A stretch of DNA of 64,000 nucleotides. It comes from Muribaculum sp. Lineage in GTDB: Bacteria > Bacteroidota > Bacteroidia > Bacteroidales > Muribaculaceae. The notes beneath the pieces were generated by a model, which saw only the letters and a list, made by a program, of their open reading frames with translations, made no database searches and was not told where the DNA came from. Positions 30,114-38,683 of this stretch are shown piece by piece (position 1 is the first letter of the stretch; every line of letters begins with the position of its first letter). The stretch spans positions 52,198-116,197 of the forward strand of contig JAMPAV010000002.1 in NCBI GenBank assembly GCA_023667055.1, read 5' to 3'. The translations under genes were made by a program, and so were the position numbers.

Positions 30114-30641
30114 TTATAATTCCGGTGGAGGGGGAAAGTCGCCGGGCTTTTCGGGGTGACCGCCTTTCTTGTCGGGGTTGCCGGGACCGCCCTTGTGTTT
30201 TTTGTCACCATTCTTCTTGCGCATCTCCTTCATCTTTTCAAAGAACTTCTCCTCGCCCTTGTGCATTGTGTAGATTTGCTTGGCACTCAGGAATTTTTCA
30301 AACTTCTCATCGTATTTTTTAGTTATCGCGTCGAAGTTTTCTCGAGATTTTTTCTGCAGTTCCGACAGTTTTTTGTAGTCGTCATCCGTGGCATCATTCT
30401 TTTTCTTCAGCTGACGCTCGAATTTGAATGCTTCGGATCCGGATTTACGTATTTCGTCGTCATATTCCTTATAAAGCGGAGCAAATTCGGCTTTCTCTTT
30501 TTCAGAGAGCGACATTTCTTGTGCAAGATAATCGATCTTGAATTTCTGGATGTCCTCCATCATCTTGGCACGGTCCTGTTTTTGGGCGAAAGCGGTGGCG
30601 CATAGGAGAAGAGAAAAAATCAGTAAGATATGTTTTTTCAT
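30114..30641 (-). CDS. Spy/CpxP-like periplasmic helical protein
   Basis: A 175-residue protein with signal peptide MKKHILLIFSLLLCATAFAQ, followed by highly charged helices (MSLSEKEKAEFAPLYKEYDDEI near residue 43; LSAKQIYTMHKGEEKFFEKMKEM near residue 118) and a Gly/Pro/Lys-rich tail ending PPPPEL. The 'SLSEKEKAEFAPLY' and 'LSAKQIYTMHKGEEKF' pieces match the LTxxQ-type pattern of Spy/CpxP-like proteins seen in Bacteroidetes, by eye only. It lies 21 bases after the 136-residue membrane protein, so the pair is likely one transcript. Confidence 0.65.
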   Translation of the reverse strand: MKKHILLIFSLLLCATAFAQKQDRAKMMEDIQKFKIDYLAQEMSLSEKEKAEFAPLYKEYDDEIRKSGSEAFKFERQLKKKNDATDDDYKKLSELQKKSRENFDAITKKYDEKFEKFLSAKQIYTMHKGEEKFFEKMKEMRKKNGDKKHKGGPGNPDKKGGHPEKPGDFPPPPEL

Positions 30642-30662
30642 TTTTGTTTGGATATTTCTGAA

Positions 30663-31073
30663 TTATATATCGGTGTCGTTGAAGTCCCGTTTGAAATCCT
30701 CAATTGAAGAATAGTTGGTGCTTAACTCCTCCTCAAGCATAAACGACTCAGCGTTGTCGTTAGGGAAATATAGATATTCGGCATGGTCGGCATTTGCCAT
30801 TGCCACGGCAACTGCTTCAGGCGGGTTGTCAAGACTCAGGTCTGTAGAGGATATGATATGAAACATCTTCATCATGCACCAGATGCCTGCAAACATAGCC
30901 GCCATGTAGAAATAAGGTTTGACTTTCTCCCAAGCCGACAATTTAGGTTGCTTCTGAACCTGATATTCCGGAAGATTATCCATTATTTTGCTTCTGACAT
31001 TGTCGAAATAATGGGGTGGGACTGTATATCCTGTCTTGCCTCCGGCTTTTTCAAGGATATTGCTATTTTTCAT
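30663..31073 (-). CDS. Small single-pass membrane protein, possible anti-sigma partner
   Basis: A 136-residue protein with a cytoplasmic N-terminus containing TVPPHYFDNVRSKIMDNLPEY, one transmembrane helix (YFYMAAMFAGIWCMMKMF near residues 52-70) and an acidic outside part. The N-terminal 'PxxYFDxLxxRIM' pattern is common in small Bacteroidetes proteins encoded beside ECF sigma factors. Here the sigma gene at 31272 is divergent rather than co-directional. An anti-sigma role is possible but not shown. Confidence 0.6.
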   Translation of the reverse strand: MKNSNILEKAGGKTGYTVPPHYFDNVRSKIMDNLPEYQVQKQPKLSAWEKVKPYFYMAAMFAGIWCMMKMFHIISSTDLSLDNPPEAVAVAMANADHAEYLYFPNDNAESFMLEEELSTNYSSIEDFKRDFNDTDI

Positions 31074-31256
31074 ATATTGAAACGTAAACTACTGGGTGTT
31101 AATAAATAAACTATAGAATTATATGAGCTTTTCAACTCTTATATTTCTTTGACAATATTGTTGATGCAAGGTTTAATCGATAAGAAAAAAAATTGAAAGG
31201 ATATGTTTAAAAACGTTAAACTTGGGTTTTAATTGCGTAAAACCAACAAAAATTAT

Positions 31257-31264
31257 TAATTTTG
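31257..31264 (+). promoter_or_regulatory. Promoter -7 box of the second ECF sigma gene
   Basis: TAATTTTG matches TAnnTTTG; a TTG lies 21 bases upstream (31233-31235). The start codon follows the box after only seven bases, so the mRNA would be leaderless or nearly so. Confidence 0.65.
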
Positions 31265-31271
31265 TATCGAA

Positions 31272-31835
31272 ATGGCTAATCAGGTACTTCCCATAGACGA
31301 AGCGTTGCTTGTGGAGCAATTGCATAATCCGAAAACCGCTCATGCGGCTTTCGACACGCTGATGCGTATGTATGGAGAGCCTGTGTATTGGCAAATACGT
31401 AAGCTGGTGGTTCGTCATGAAGATGCAGACGACATCCTTCAGAATGTGTTTTTAAAAGCCTGGAACAATCTTCAGAATTTCAGGGGCGATGCGAAACTCT
31501 CCACATGGCTTTTTAAGATAGCCATAAATGAATCGATCAATTTTCTCAATAAAGAGCGAAATCGCAACAATGTCTCAGTGGATTCGGAAGACGACTCCTA
31601 TCTTCTCAACAATCTCGAGGCAGACGAGTATTTTGATGGAGATGAGTTGCAGGCAGAGCTACTGAAAGCGGTGGCGAAATTGCCGGAAAAGCAGAGGTTG
31701 GTTTTCAATATGCGCTATTTTGATGAGATGAAATATGAGGAGATATCGGAGATACTGGGAACTTCGGTAGGCGCTTTGAAGGCAAGTTATCATCACGCGG
31801 TGAAGAAAATAGAAGAAATGTTCTCCGAAACATGA
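31272..31835 (+). CDS. ECF-type RNA polymerase sigma factor
   Basis: A 187-residue ECF sigma factor. Region 2 (ADDILQNVFLKAWNNLQNFRGDAKLSTWLFKIAINESINFLNK, residues about 55-98) and region 4 (AVAKLPEKQRLVFNMRYFDEMKYEEISEILGTSVGALKASYHHAVKKI, residues about 136-184) are complete. It is divergent from the small membrane protein and Spy-like gene and is followed 73 bases later by an outer membrane protein gene. Confidence 0.93.
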   Translation: MANQVLPIDEALLVEQLHNPKTAHAAFDTLMRMYGEPVYWQIRKLVVRHEDADDILQNVFLKAWNNLQNFRGDAKLSTWLFKIAINESINFLNKERNRNNVSVDSEDDSYLLNNLEADEYFDGDELQAELLKAVAKLPEKQRLVFNMRYFDEMKYEEISEILGTSVGALKASYHHAVKKIEEMFSET

Positions 31836-31908
31836 TTTTTTGAATCCTCAATGATACTTTTGAAGATGAGATTGTTGTAAATAGTATGAATGATTAAAAC
31901 AATTTATT

Positions 31909-32562
31909 ATGAAAAAGAAATTTACAGTATTCATAATAGCCATTTTCACGCTATTTATTCCGTCTCAAATCTCGGCTCAATATACAAGTATAGTCAATCA
32001 GGCAGCCAATATCCTTCAGACGGCCATAGTGGGAGGAGCGAGCTACAAAGGTTTTGTTGACGTGTCCTATACCTCAGGTATAGGCAATCTGAAAGCAAGT
32101 TTCGCCGGAGTCTCAACTGTACATGGTTTCCAGTTTAACAACTGGTTTTTCATGGGAGCCGGTCTCGGCGTGGATTATGTGTATTCCGATGTCCACAAGT
32201 ATTATCAGGGAGATTTCGGAAGTAAGGGTGTGAGGTCGAGTGGGGCAATGGTTCCGATTTTTACAGATTTCCGGTTTAACATCGGGTCCCGGACCTCTAC
32301 TTCATTCTTCATTGATGTAAAAGCCGGAGGTTCATTTCTGATTGGAAAGAAATATCTCGCCATTGAGAATGGATATTTGTCCGGTTCGGAATATTTCATG
32401 CTCAAGCCTTCGCTTGGACTGAGGATTCCGGTGAGCCAAAATGGGAAACAGGCTTTCAACATAGGAGTGACGTATCAGTTGCTGACGTGTAATTATTGGT
32501 ATAACTATTCCAACAGCAGTACGCTTAATTCACTTGGAGGCACCGTCTCATACGAATGGTGA
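31909..32562 (+). CDS. Predicted outer membrane beta-barrel protein
   Basis: A 217-residue exported protein with signal peptide MKKKFTVFIIAIFTLFIPSQISAQ, then alternating amphipathic strands rich in Gly, Tyr, Phe and Ser (ASYKGFVDVSYTSGIGN, FNNWFFMGAGLGVDYVYSD, FRFNIGSRTSTSFFIDVKAGGSF) and a C-terminal strand ending GGTVSYEW with an aromatic last residue, as in outer membrane barrels. The function is unknown. It follows the ECF sigma gene in the same direction and may be its co-transcribed partner. Confidence 0.7.
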   Translation: MKKKFTVFIIAIFTLFIPSQISAQYTSIVNQAANILQTAIVGGASYKGFVDVSYTSGIGNLKASFAGVSTVHGFQFNNWFFMGAGLGVDYVYSDVHKYYQGDFGSKGVRSSGAMVPIFTDFRFNIGSRTSTSFFIDVKAGGSFLIGKKYLAIENGYLSGSEYFMLKPSLGLRIPVSQNGKQAFNIGVTYQLLTCNYWYNYSNSSTLNSLGGTVSYEW

Positions 32563-32584
32563 CAACCTATGCGTTTTATAAAAG

Positions 32585-32785
32585 TATAAGTAGCTGTTCA
32601 AATTAAAACGATACAATCAAAAACTGAAAATTATGATTATCTTGCATACTCTCTGCTTGGTCTTTTTGGCCATTTCCTCCCCTCTCATCAGTCGTAGTGC
32701 CCGCATTACTCCTTCTTCGAGTGAAGGAAATGCCTCAAAAATCCCCGCGCAGATAATATGCATTTAATTTGAACAGCTACTTATA
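32585..32785. mobile_element. 201-bp element with 23-bp perfect terminal inverted repeats
   Basis: Left end tataagtagctgttcaaattaaa (first 18: tataagtagctgttcaaa) at 32585-32607 is repeated exactly inverted at 32763-32785. The inside holds a 44-codon frame (32633-32767, beginning MIILHTLCLVFLAISS) and a frame on the other strand reading MHIICAGIFEAFPSLEEG; neither is recognised. TA or AT could be a target duplication. It fits a MITE-like non-autonomous element; the alternative is an invertible promoter segment, since it sits 31 bases before the M6 protease gene and each arm contains TTAATTTG, a near-match to the -7 box. Confidence 0.6.
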
Positions 32786-32816
32786 ATTTTTCCGTAAAAA
32801 ATGGTCTAACGATATA

Positions 32817-34622
32817 ATGAAACAAATTTTACTATTAGCGGCAGCTGCCTGCGTCAGCGTGGCAGCGATGGCGATTCCGGCAAAACCCGGATTTGTGACA
32901 TTCACACAGCCCGATGGCACAGAGGTTCAAATCAAGCTCGTTGGCGATGAGCATGGCCATGTGGCCTACACGTCCGACGGTCTTGTGGTAGTGAACGTGG
33001 ATGGACGTCTTGAATATGCGAGTTTTGATGAGTCCGGAATTGCAAGGGCATCCGGGAAAGTTGTGACTTCATTCAATATGGACCGGGAGGAGGCAAGGCG
33101 TCTCCAGACTTCGGCGCAGATTGACAGGTGGGCTGAAATATTGACCGCCAACCGAGACTCTAAGATTGCGCTTCATGACTCAAGATTTAAAATGTCCACA
33201 AGGTCGGAAGATTCTTCGGATGGAGAATCGACTGAGGAAACTCCCGGAGACGACGAGAATTCAAATGAAGGAGAAGAAAGGGTGGTGCCCCTTAATTTCG
33301 GACGCTGCACATCATCATTTCCCGTATTGGGAGAGCAAAAGGGCCTCGTGATTTTAGTGGAGTATGATGATGTGAAGTTTGAATATGGAGACTACGAATA
33401 CTTCAACAGAATGCTCAATGAGGAAGGTTTTTCCGATCATGGCTCCCTTGGCTCGGCGCGTGATTGGTTTATAGAGAATTCCGGTGGTAAGTTTTTGCCT
33501 GATTTTGACGTGTTCGGACCTGTGACTTTGCCCAACAAGCGAAAATATTATGGTGGCAATGATGTCTATGGCAGCGACAAGAGAGCGCATGAAATGGTAA
33601 TCCATGCCTGCGACAGCCTTGACGGCAAGGTTGATTTCACACAGTATGACAGGGATGGCGACGGCAAAATCGACAATGTGTTCGTGTTCTATGCAGGCAA
33701 AGGAGAGCATGACAGCAATATAGCAAATGCAGTCTGGCCACATTCATGGGAAATCTCAGTGGCCGAACCGGACACCACCTACATATATGATGGAGTGGTT
33801 CTTGACCACTATGCGTGCACCTGTGAATATCCGAGCGGCTATAAGCGTCCGGACGGAATAGGCACCTTTGTGCATGAGTTCAGTCATGTGATGGGTCTGC
33901 CCGACCTTTATGTCACCACTTATACCAGCGGTTTTACTCCCGGAGCCTGGAGTGTGCTCGACCAGGGTCCGTATAATAACGACCGCCTGACCCCTCCAAA
34001 TTATTCATCGTATGAGAAAACAGCTCTTGGTTGGATCGATATGCTTCCCATGGAGGAAGGCCCGCTGGAACTTGAGGATTTCACAAGCACCAACAAGGCT
34101 TATGTGCTTCCCACCGAGAGAAAGAATGAGTTTTATTTCTTTGAAAACCGTCAGCAGATTGGCAATGACGCATATCTCCCGTATCATGGAATGCTTGTGT
34201 GGCGGGTGGATTACAGTAAGAACCACTGGGATATGAATACTGTAAACAACACGGCTTCTCACCAGCGTGTGGATCTGATAGAGGCTGACAATAAGAAGAC
34301 GGAGGCAACCAGAAAGGGAGACCCATTCCCCGGAATTGACAACATCACGGAGTTTACCTTTGAGACTGCGCCCAAGCTTGAGAGCTGGAGTAAGAAGGAA
34401 CTTGCTTTCGACATCAAGAATATTGTGGAAACTGAAGATGGATTGATAACGTTTGATGCTGTCTCCCGACCCAAAGAGATAGAGCCTGATCCGGGTGCTG
34501 TTTCAATAGTGGAGGCTGATGGTGAAAACCTTGTTATCTATGACCTCATAGGACGCCGGGTTAAGAACCTATCCAATGGAATATATATTGTAAACGGTAA
34601 GAAAGTAGTGGTTGGAAAATAA
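32817..34622 (+). CDS. Secreted M6-family metalloprotease with C-terminal sorting-type tail
   Basis: A 601-residue exported peptidase of the immune-inhibitor-A/M6 type. A signal peptide (MKQILLLAAAACVSVAAMA) and propeptide-like start are followed by an acidic low-complexity linker near residues 130-155 and the catalytic domain (GLVILVEYDDVKFEYGD near residue 178). The zinc site HEFSHVMGLPDLY starts at His353, matching HExxHxxGxxD. A calcium-like loop DRDGDGKID lies near residue 280. The last 30 residues (VIYDLIGRRVKNLSNGIYIVNGKKVVV) look like a type IX secretion sorting domain; whether such a system exists here cannot be seen. It is followed by a strong terminator. Confidence 0.88.
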   Translation: MKQILLLAAAACVSVAAMAIPAKPGFVTFTQPDGTEVQIKLVGDEHGHVAYTSDGLVVVNVDGRLEYASFDESGIARASGKVVTSFNMDREEARRLQTSAQIDRWAEILTANRDSKIALHDSRFKMSTRSEDSSDGESTEETPGDDENSNEGEERVVPLNFGRCTSSFPVLGEQKGLVILVEYDDVKFEYGDYEYFNRMLNEEGFSDHGSLGSARDWFIENSGGKFLPDFDVFGPVTLPNKRKYYGGNDVYGSDKRAHEMVIHACDSLDGKVDFTQYDRDGDGKIDNVFVFYAGKGEHDSNIANAVWPHSWEISVAEPDTTYIYDGVVLDHYACTCEYPSGYKRPDGIGTFVHEFSHVMGLPDLYVTTYTSGFTPGAWSVLDQGPYNNDRLTPPNYSSYEKTALGWIDMLPMEEGPLELEDFTSTNKAYVLPTERKNEFYFFENRQQIGNDAYLPYHGMLVWRVDYSKNHWDMNTVNNTASHQRVDLIEADNKKTEATRKGDPFPGIDNITEFTFETAPKLESWSKKELAFDIKNIVETEDGLITFDAVSRPKEIEPDPGAVSIVEADGENLVIYDLIGRRVKNLSNGIYIVNGKKVVVGK

Positions 34623-34642
34623 ATCACGCGATAAATAAAAAG

Positions 34643-34682
34643 TCCGGAGTCATTCGTATGAAATCATACTGATGGCTCCGGA
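34643..34682 (+). terminator. Terminator after the M6 metalloprotease gene
   Basis: A long hairpin with TCCGGAG / CTCCGGA outer arms (19 positions each side with two or three imperfect pairs) followed by TTTTGTATGTTT on the plus strand. Confidence 0.75.
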
Positions 34683-34743
34683 TTTTGTATGTTTATAGTT
34701 CACGCAAAAAGTGTTAGCTCAATTTTTTATTGCGTTTGCTATA

Positions 34744-34778
34744 GATTCTCAATTTTAAATTCTCAATTCTCAATTATG
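34744..34778. repeat. Short tandem repeat ATTCTCA after dnaJ
   Basis: Copies of attctca in attctcaattttaaattc and ttctcaattctcaatta lie directly after the dnaJ stop codon (minus strand). The same unit recurs after folC near 62.63 kb. Confidence 0.5.
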
Positions 34779-34779
34779 C

Positions 34780-36006
34780 TTAGTTCTCCAAGTTCTCTTT
34801 GTTGAAGATGTGGCGAAGTCTTGAGAAGATTCGCTTGGCAGTTGACTCAGTGGGGACGATATTGCTGCTGTCTTTAAGACTTTCTATTGCACTCTTCTCG
34901 GCATCACTCAGGTTTTCCGGTACATATACCATTACATTGACGAGGATGTCGCCCTTGTTGTGTTCGTTCTGGAACATCGGAAGACCTTTGCCGCGCAGAC
35001 GAAGCACCTTGCCGGGTTGAGTTCCTGCTGCGATCTTCACCCTCGCCTTGCCGTCGATGAGAGGAATCTCCGCGCTGCCGCCAAGAGCCGCAGTCGGGAA
35101 GTCGAGCATGAGATTGTAGATAAGGTCCTGACCATCGCGAATGAGTTCGGCATTTTTCTCTTCCTGTATCACTATAAGAAGGTCGCCGTTTACGCCGCCA
35201 TGACGTGGAGCATTGCCCTCGCCTTTGAGAACAAGGGTCTGCCCATCCTGAACTCCGGCCGGAATGTGGAATTCCACGATTGTTTCTTTTTTCTCAACTC
35301 CGGTGCCATGGCAATACTTGCATTCCTCGGTGATGACCTTACCCTCACCATTACATTCCGGGCAAACCGACTGAATCTGTTGAGCCCCGAGGAATGTCTG
35401 ACGCATCTGTGTGATATATCCGGTGCCTCCGCATCGCTGACAGGTGCGGAATGCTGTGCCATCCTTGGCTCCGGTGCCTTTACAATGTGAACAAGCCACG
35501 AATTTAGGTATTTTCAGTTTTTTGTCAACACCGTTGGCGATATCCTTAAGGTTTACCTTTACGGTAATTCTGAGATCCGTGCCCTTGTTGACAGGCTTCC
35601 TTGCCCTTCCGCCGCCTCCGTAGCTGCGGTAAGAACCCGCGCCTTGGAAGGCGTCGCCGAAGATATCACCGAAGTTGGCGAAGATATCTTCCATGGAGAA
35701 TCCGCCACCGCCGAATCCGCTGAACCCGCCGTAGCTTCCGCCGCCACCGCCGCCGAATCCCTGGGGCCCCATGTTGTGGCCGTAGGCATCGTAGAGCTGA
35801 CGCTTCTTGTCATCGCTCAGAACATCGTAGGCCTCCGCAGCTTCCTTGAATTTCTCCTCGGCAGCTTTCTGTTCGGCTTCCGGTTTGTCGGAATATTTGT
35901 CGGGGTGATACTGGATAGCCTTCTTCCTGTATGCTTTCTTTATCTCGTCGGCCGTTGCGTTTTTCGCCACGCCCAAGACTTCATAATAATCTCTTTTCTC
36001 TGCCAT
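34780..36006 (-). CDS. dnaJ: Chaperone protein DnaJ
   Basis: A 408-residue type I Hsp40. The J domain (residues 5-70) has the HPD motif in QYHPDKY; a Gly/Phe-rich region follows (residues about 80-125); the zinc domain has [24 protein letters not shown] and CKYCHGTG; the two-part C-terminal substrate domain completes the protein. It stimulates DnaK. It is encoded 113 bases after grpE on the same strand, with a repeat-rich gap. dnaK is not in the window. Confidence 0.97.
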   Translation of the reverse strand: MAEKRDYYEVLGVAKNATADEIKKAYRKKAIQYHPDKYSDKPEAEQKAAEEKFKEAAEAYDVLSDDKKRQLYDAYGHNMGPQGFGGGGGGSYGGFSGFGGGGFSMEDIFANFGDIFGDAFQGAGSYRSYGGGGRARKPVNKGTDLRITVKVNLKDIANGVDKKLKIPKFVACSHCKGTGAKDGTAFRTCQRCGGTGYITQMRQTFLGAQQIQSVCPECNGEGKVITEECKYCHGTGVEKKETIVEFHIPAGVQDGQTLVLKGEGNAPRHGGVNGDLLIVIQEEKNAELIRDGQDLIYNLMLDFPTAALGGSAEIPLIDGKARVKIAAGTQPGKVLRLRGKGLPMFQNEHNKGDILVNVMVYVPENLSDAEKSAIESLKDSSNIVPTESTAKRIFSRLRHIFNKENLEN

Positions 36007-36039
36007 AATGTCTTTTAAGAATCGCCTTGCAATTCTTAA

Positions 36040-36071
36040 GGTTTATAGGTTTATGGGTTTATAGGTTTATT
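36040..36071. repeat. Octamer tandem repeat GGTTTATR in the grpE-dnaJ gap
   Basis: Four tandem copies of ggtttata/ggtttatg/ggtttata/ggtttatt. The same octamer repeats at least eight times at the right end of the window (63938-64000). Confidence 0.8.
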
Positions 36072-36119
36072 TTGCCGGGGGTATGTCCGGTTGAAATAAT
36101 CTATATTTTTAATAATCTG

Positions 36120-36710
36120 TTATTGGGCTACTGCCACTTTGGCGTGTCGGAGCACCTTGTCGTTGATCATATATCCTTTTTGGACAGTGTCAAGCACTTT
36201 GCCCTTCATATCCTCTGAAGGTGCGGGTACTTGGGCAATTGCTTCGTGGAGGTCGGCGTCGAAAGCCTCGCCGGTGGAGTTCATTTCTTTCACTCCCATG
36301 CTTTCCATATATTTCACAAGTTTGTTGTAGATGAGTTTCATCCCCTCGAGCATAGACTCTGAGTTGGCGTCAGCCTCTGCAGCCTTTATGCCTCTCTCAA
36401 AGTCGTCGATGATTGGAAGCAGGCCTTTCAATACGTTTTCTCCGCCATTCTTGATGATCTCCGCCTTTTCCTTAAGGGTGCGTTTGCGATAGTTGTCAAA
36501 CTCGGCTGCGAGGAATAGGTATTCCTTTTTCTGCTTTTCTACTTCGTCTTGTAGTTTTACAAGCTGGTTTTCGAGGGTGTTGACCTCTGCTTCAGCCTGT
36601 GTGTCTTCAGAATCAGCAGCGTAGTCTCCATCGACCACTACGTTTTCATCCACATTGTCTTCAGCGATGGGCTTTTCGTCCATCTGTTCGTTTTCATTAT
36701 TCTTGTTCAT
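36120..36710 (-). CDS. grpE: Nucleotide exchange factor GrpE
   Basis: A 196-residue GrpE, which releases ADP from DnaK. The long N-terminal acidic helix (residues 1-60) and coiled coil (VNTLENQLVKLQDEVEKQKKEYLFLAAEFDNYRKRT) lead to the beta domain with the family pattern GEAFDADLHEAIAQV and QKGYMINDKVLRHAKVAVAQ. The frame is open to a Met at 36761 (MGHRNRFNRN...), but that part reads like an A-rich leader, so MNKNNENEQ is preferred. A sigma-54-like site lies 115 bases upstream of this start. Confidence 0.92.
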   Translation of the reverse strand: MNKNNENEQMDEKPIAEDNVDENVVVDGDYAADSEDTQAEAEVNTLENQLVKLQDEVEKQKKEYLFLAAEFDNYRKRTLKEKAEIIKNGGENVLKGLLPIIDDFERGIKAAEADANSESMLEGMKLIYNKLVKYMESMGVKEMNSTGEAFDADLHEAIAQVPAPSEDMKGKVLDTVQKGYMINDKVLRHAKVAVAQ

Positions 36711-36824
36711 ATCGTTGTGTCTATAATTTCTATTTCGGTTAAATCTGTTTCTGTGTCCCATAGCATTGTTTCATTTTAGATTCTTGGTTTCGGTTGCCTG
36801 TGGCAACCATATATATAAGTTATA

Positions 36825-36840
36825 GCAAATATTATGCCAA
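36825..36840 (-). promoter_or_regulatory. Sigma-54-like promoter candidate before grpE-dnaJ
   Basis: The minus strand reads TTGGCATAATATTTGCTA: GG and GC are separated by exactly 10 bases, and both TTGGCA and TTGCT match the -24/-12 consensus. A hairpin GGTTGCC/GGCAACC (36792-36808) follows in the leader. The site also contains TAATATTTG, one base off a normal -7 box, so the type of sigma factor is not settled. Confidence 0.45.
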
Positions 36841-37201
36841 TAAAAGTTAAAATCCAATGTTCTTTCAATATATTAACTCAAGTTCAGTTGCGAAAGTTGA
36901 ATATATTAAATTCTCAATTATTTAACGTTTACCACACTTCCGATGTTCATTCTTAAAATATAGAAAAACAATACGGCTACCTTCACAGGCAGCCGTATGT
37001 CAATTTTTCCATAATTCAATTTTAAACTAACCTAACATCATGAAACGATTTTCTTGCTTTTCGATAGTAAAACGCGCTTCCGAAACAAAAAGTTCGCGTG
37101 TTACATTAGTTTAATATTTTTATCATTTATGCAACAAAATCGAGGCTCCATAGCATTAATGAAGCCTCGATTTAATGTCGTTTTGCGTTTTAGATGTGTG
37201 C
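36841..37201. other. Intergenic region between grpE and the GH57 gene
   Basis: No convincing gene. It contains two hairpins: ATACGGCTACC / GGCAGCCGTAT at 36971-36998, with T tracts on both sides, and the terminator at 37137-37173. Between them lies a 24-codon plus-strand frame (37040-37114, MKRFSCFSIVKRASETKSSR...) with an A/T-rich leader typical of Bacteroidales starts but no visible promoter; it may be a leader-type peptide or chance. Confidence 0.4.
37137..37173 (-). terminator. Terminator after the GH57 gene (glycogen operon end)
   Basis: Eleven-base arms aaatcgaggct / agcctcgattt around a short interior; on the minus strand the stem ends GATTTTGTTGC. It lies 30 bases after the GH57 stop codon. 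Confidence 0.7.
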
Positions 37202-38599
37202 TTATTTCTTATCAGCGGCCTTCTTTGCGGCGGGTTTTCTGCCGCATTTCTTTTTAGCGGGAGCCGGCTCGACGGCAGGCAGGTCGGCAGGCGCATAGTT
37301 GGCATCCTCCGATTCAAGAATGTTCTTGCGGAGTGAGCTTACCTCCTTCTTGAGTTGTTCGATCTCAGCACTCTGGTTGCTGATGGTCAGAAGCAGAGAG
37401 TTCAATTCCTCGTTGTCAACATTCTCAGGGAACTGTTCCTGAACTCTCACGAGGAAGTCGGCGAGCACATTCATGTAGTTGGTGAATGCGGCAAACGGAC
37501 TGTCGTAAGGACTGAATGCAGCGTCAGCACCATTTCCGGTGGACATGTAGAAGAAGTGGTCGCTGCCCTGAAGGTATTCCCAGTCTTGAATTATCTTGCG
37601 GTCTTCAACGAGGGAAACTCGTTCGGAGATGCCGTAAAGTTTATTGATAGCCTCACGCTGAAGGTCATTTCCTTTCCAAGAGGAAATATCACGGGAACCG
37701 TCCACGTAAGACACGGGGTATGGGATGGAGAAACTATCGACGGCCTTAAGTTTTGATACCACTTCAGATGGGGAAGTGAAACGAACACCCTTTTCCTTTC
37801 CGAAACGCGGAAGAGCCTTCAGGAAGTCGAAGATACCGGAATTGGCAGGGATAAACGTTCCGAAAGTATCCATGCTGAGGTAGATGTTCACTATCTGCTC
37901 CTGCTCCGGGAGTTCGGCGAGCCAGTTGACATACTTGTCTGCGGTAAGAGGATATTCAGCCCAGTCGGTATTGTTGAAATTGTGGGATATGTCGGCTGCG
38001 AGTTTGTCGTTGGTGAGCAACATCTTGAGTTTTGGAGCAGTGGCAGACGAATATACATAGTCAGGACTCTTCCATCCAAGTATGTGCTTTGCACCCGGCA
38101 CGAGAGCGGCCTTGTAGCCCATCGACTGAATGAAAGCGGCGATATCATCGTCGAAGATAAGCTCGGTGTTGGCAAACACTTTCGGAGTCTGGCCGAATAC
38201 CATCTTTATGGTCTTCTCCTCAATCTTAGCCTGACGCATGAACTCCTCGGGATCTTCGAGGGCAGCCAGCGAGTGAGCGAAAGTTCCGCCGAGGAATTCC
38301 ACAGTGCCGGCATCGGCAAGTTTGCGGAGCATTTCAATCACTTCAGGTTCGGCTTGCTGGAGCTGCTCAATGGCGGTTCCGGAGATAGACACAGCGCATT
38401 TGAAGTCGGGACCGTATTCATTCGACATCTCGAGGAGGGTGCGGCATACGGGCAGATAGCTTTTTTCAGCCACGTTGCTGATGATGTCTTCGTTGGCGAA
38501 GTCATCATAATAGTAATGGTCGTTGCCTATGTCGAAGAAACGGTATCTTTTCAGGCGGTATGGCTGGTGTATGTTGAGATAAAAACAAACGTTTTTCAT
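37202..38599 (-). CDS. Glycoside hydrolase family 57 alpha-amylase-type enzyme
   Basis: A 465-residue cytoplasmic GH57 enzyme. The N-terminus MKNVCFYLNIHQPYRLKRYR has the family's HQP motif. The catalytic region shows VFANTELIFDDDIAAF with the probable nucleophile Glu and the YLSMDTFGTF segment with the probable acid/base Asp. The C-terminal 60 residues are Lys/Ala/Pro-rich (KKKCGRKPAAKKAADKK), an unusual basic tail. GH57 enzymes in this context act on glycogen or maltooligosaccharides. It is the third gene after the debranching enzyme and GT4 genes, all on the minus strand. Confidence 0.92.
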   Translation of the reverse strand: MKNVCFYLNIHQPYRLKRYRFFDIGNDHYYYDDFANEDIISNVAEKSYLPVCRTLLEMSNEYGPDFKCAVSISGTAIEQLQQAEPEVIEMLRKLADAGTVEFLGGTFAHSLAALEDPEEFMRQAKIEEKTIKMVFGQTPKVFANTELIFDDDIAAFIQSMGYKAALVPGAKHILGWKSPDYVYSSATAPKLKMLLTNDKLAADISHNFNNTDWAEYPLTADKYVNWLAELPEQEQIVNIYLSMDTFGTFIPANSGIFDFLKALPRFGKEKGVRFTSPSEVVSKLKAVDSFSIPYPVSYVDGSRDISSWKGNDLQREAINKLYGISERVSLVEDRKIIQDWEYLQGSDHFFYMSTGNGADAAFSPYDSPFAAFTNYMNVLADFLVRVQEQFPENVDNEELNSLLLTISNQSAEIEQLKKEVSSLRKNILESEDANYAPADLPAVEPAPAKKKCGRKPAAKKAADKK

Positions 38600-38610
38600 A
38601 ACGGTGGGTA

Positions 38611-38649
38611 ATTTTGAATTTTGAATTTTGAATTTTGAATTTTGAATTC
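38611..38649. repeat. Heptad tandem repeat GAATTTT between GH57 and GT4 genes
   Basis: Five perfect tandem copies of the 7-base unit ttttgaa in the gap between two genes of one operon. Confidence 0.85.
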
Positions 38650-38683
38650 AAGTTCAAATGTGTTTATATAATATATTGATTTT

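Noticed and set aside
32585..32785. Complete insertion sequence
   Set aside because: Only 201 bp long with no transposase; it can only be a non-autonomous remnant or another type of inverted structure.
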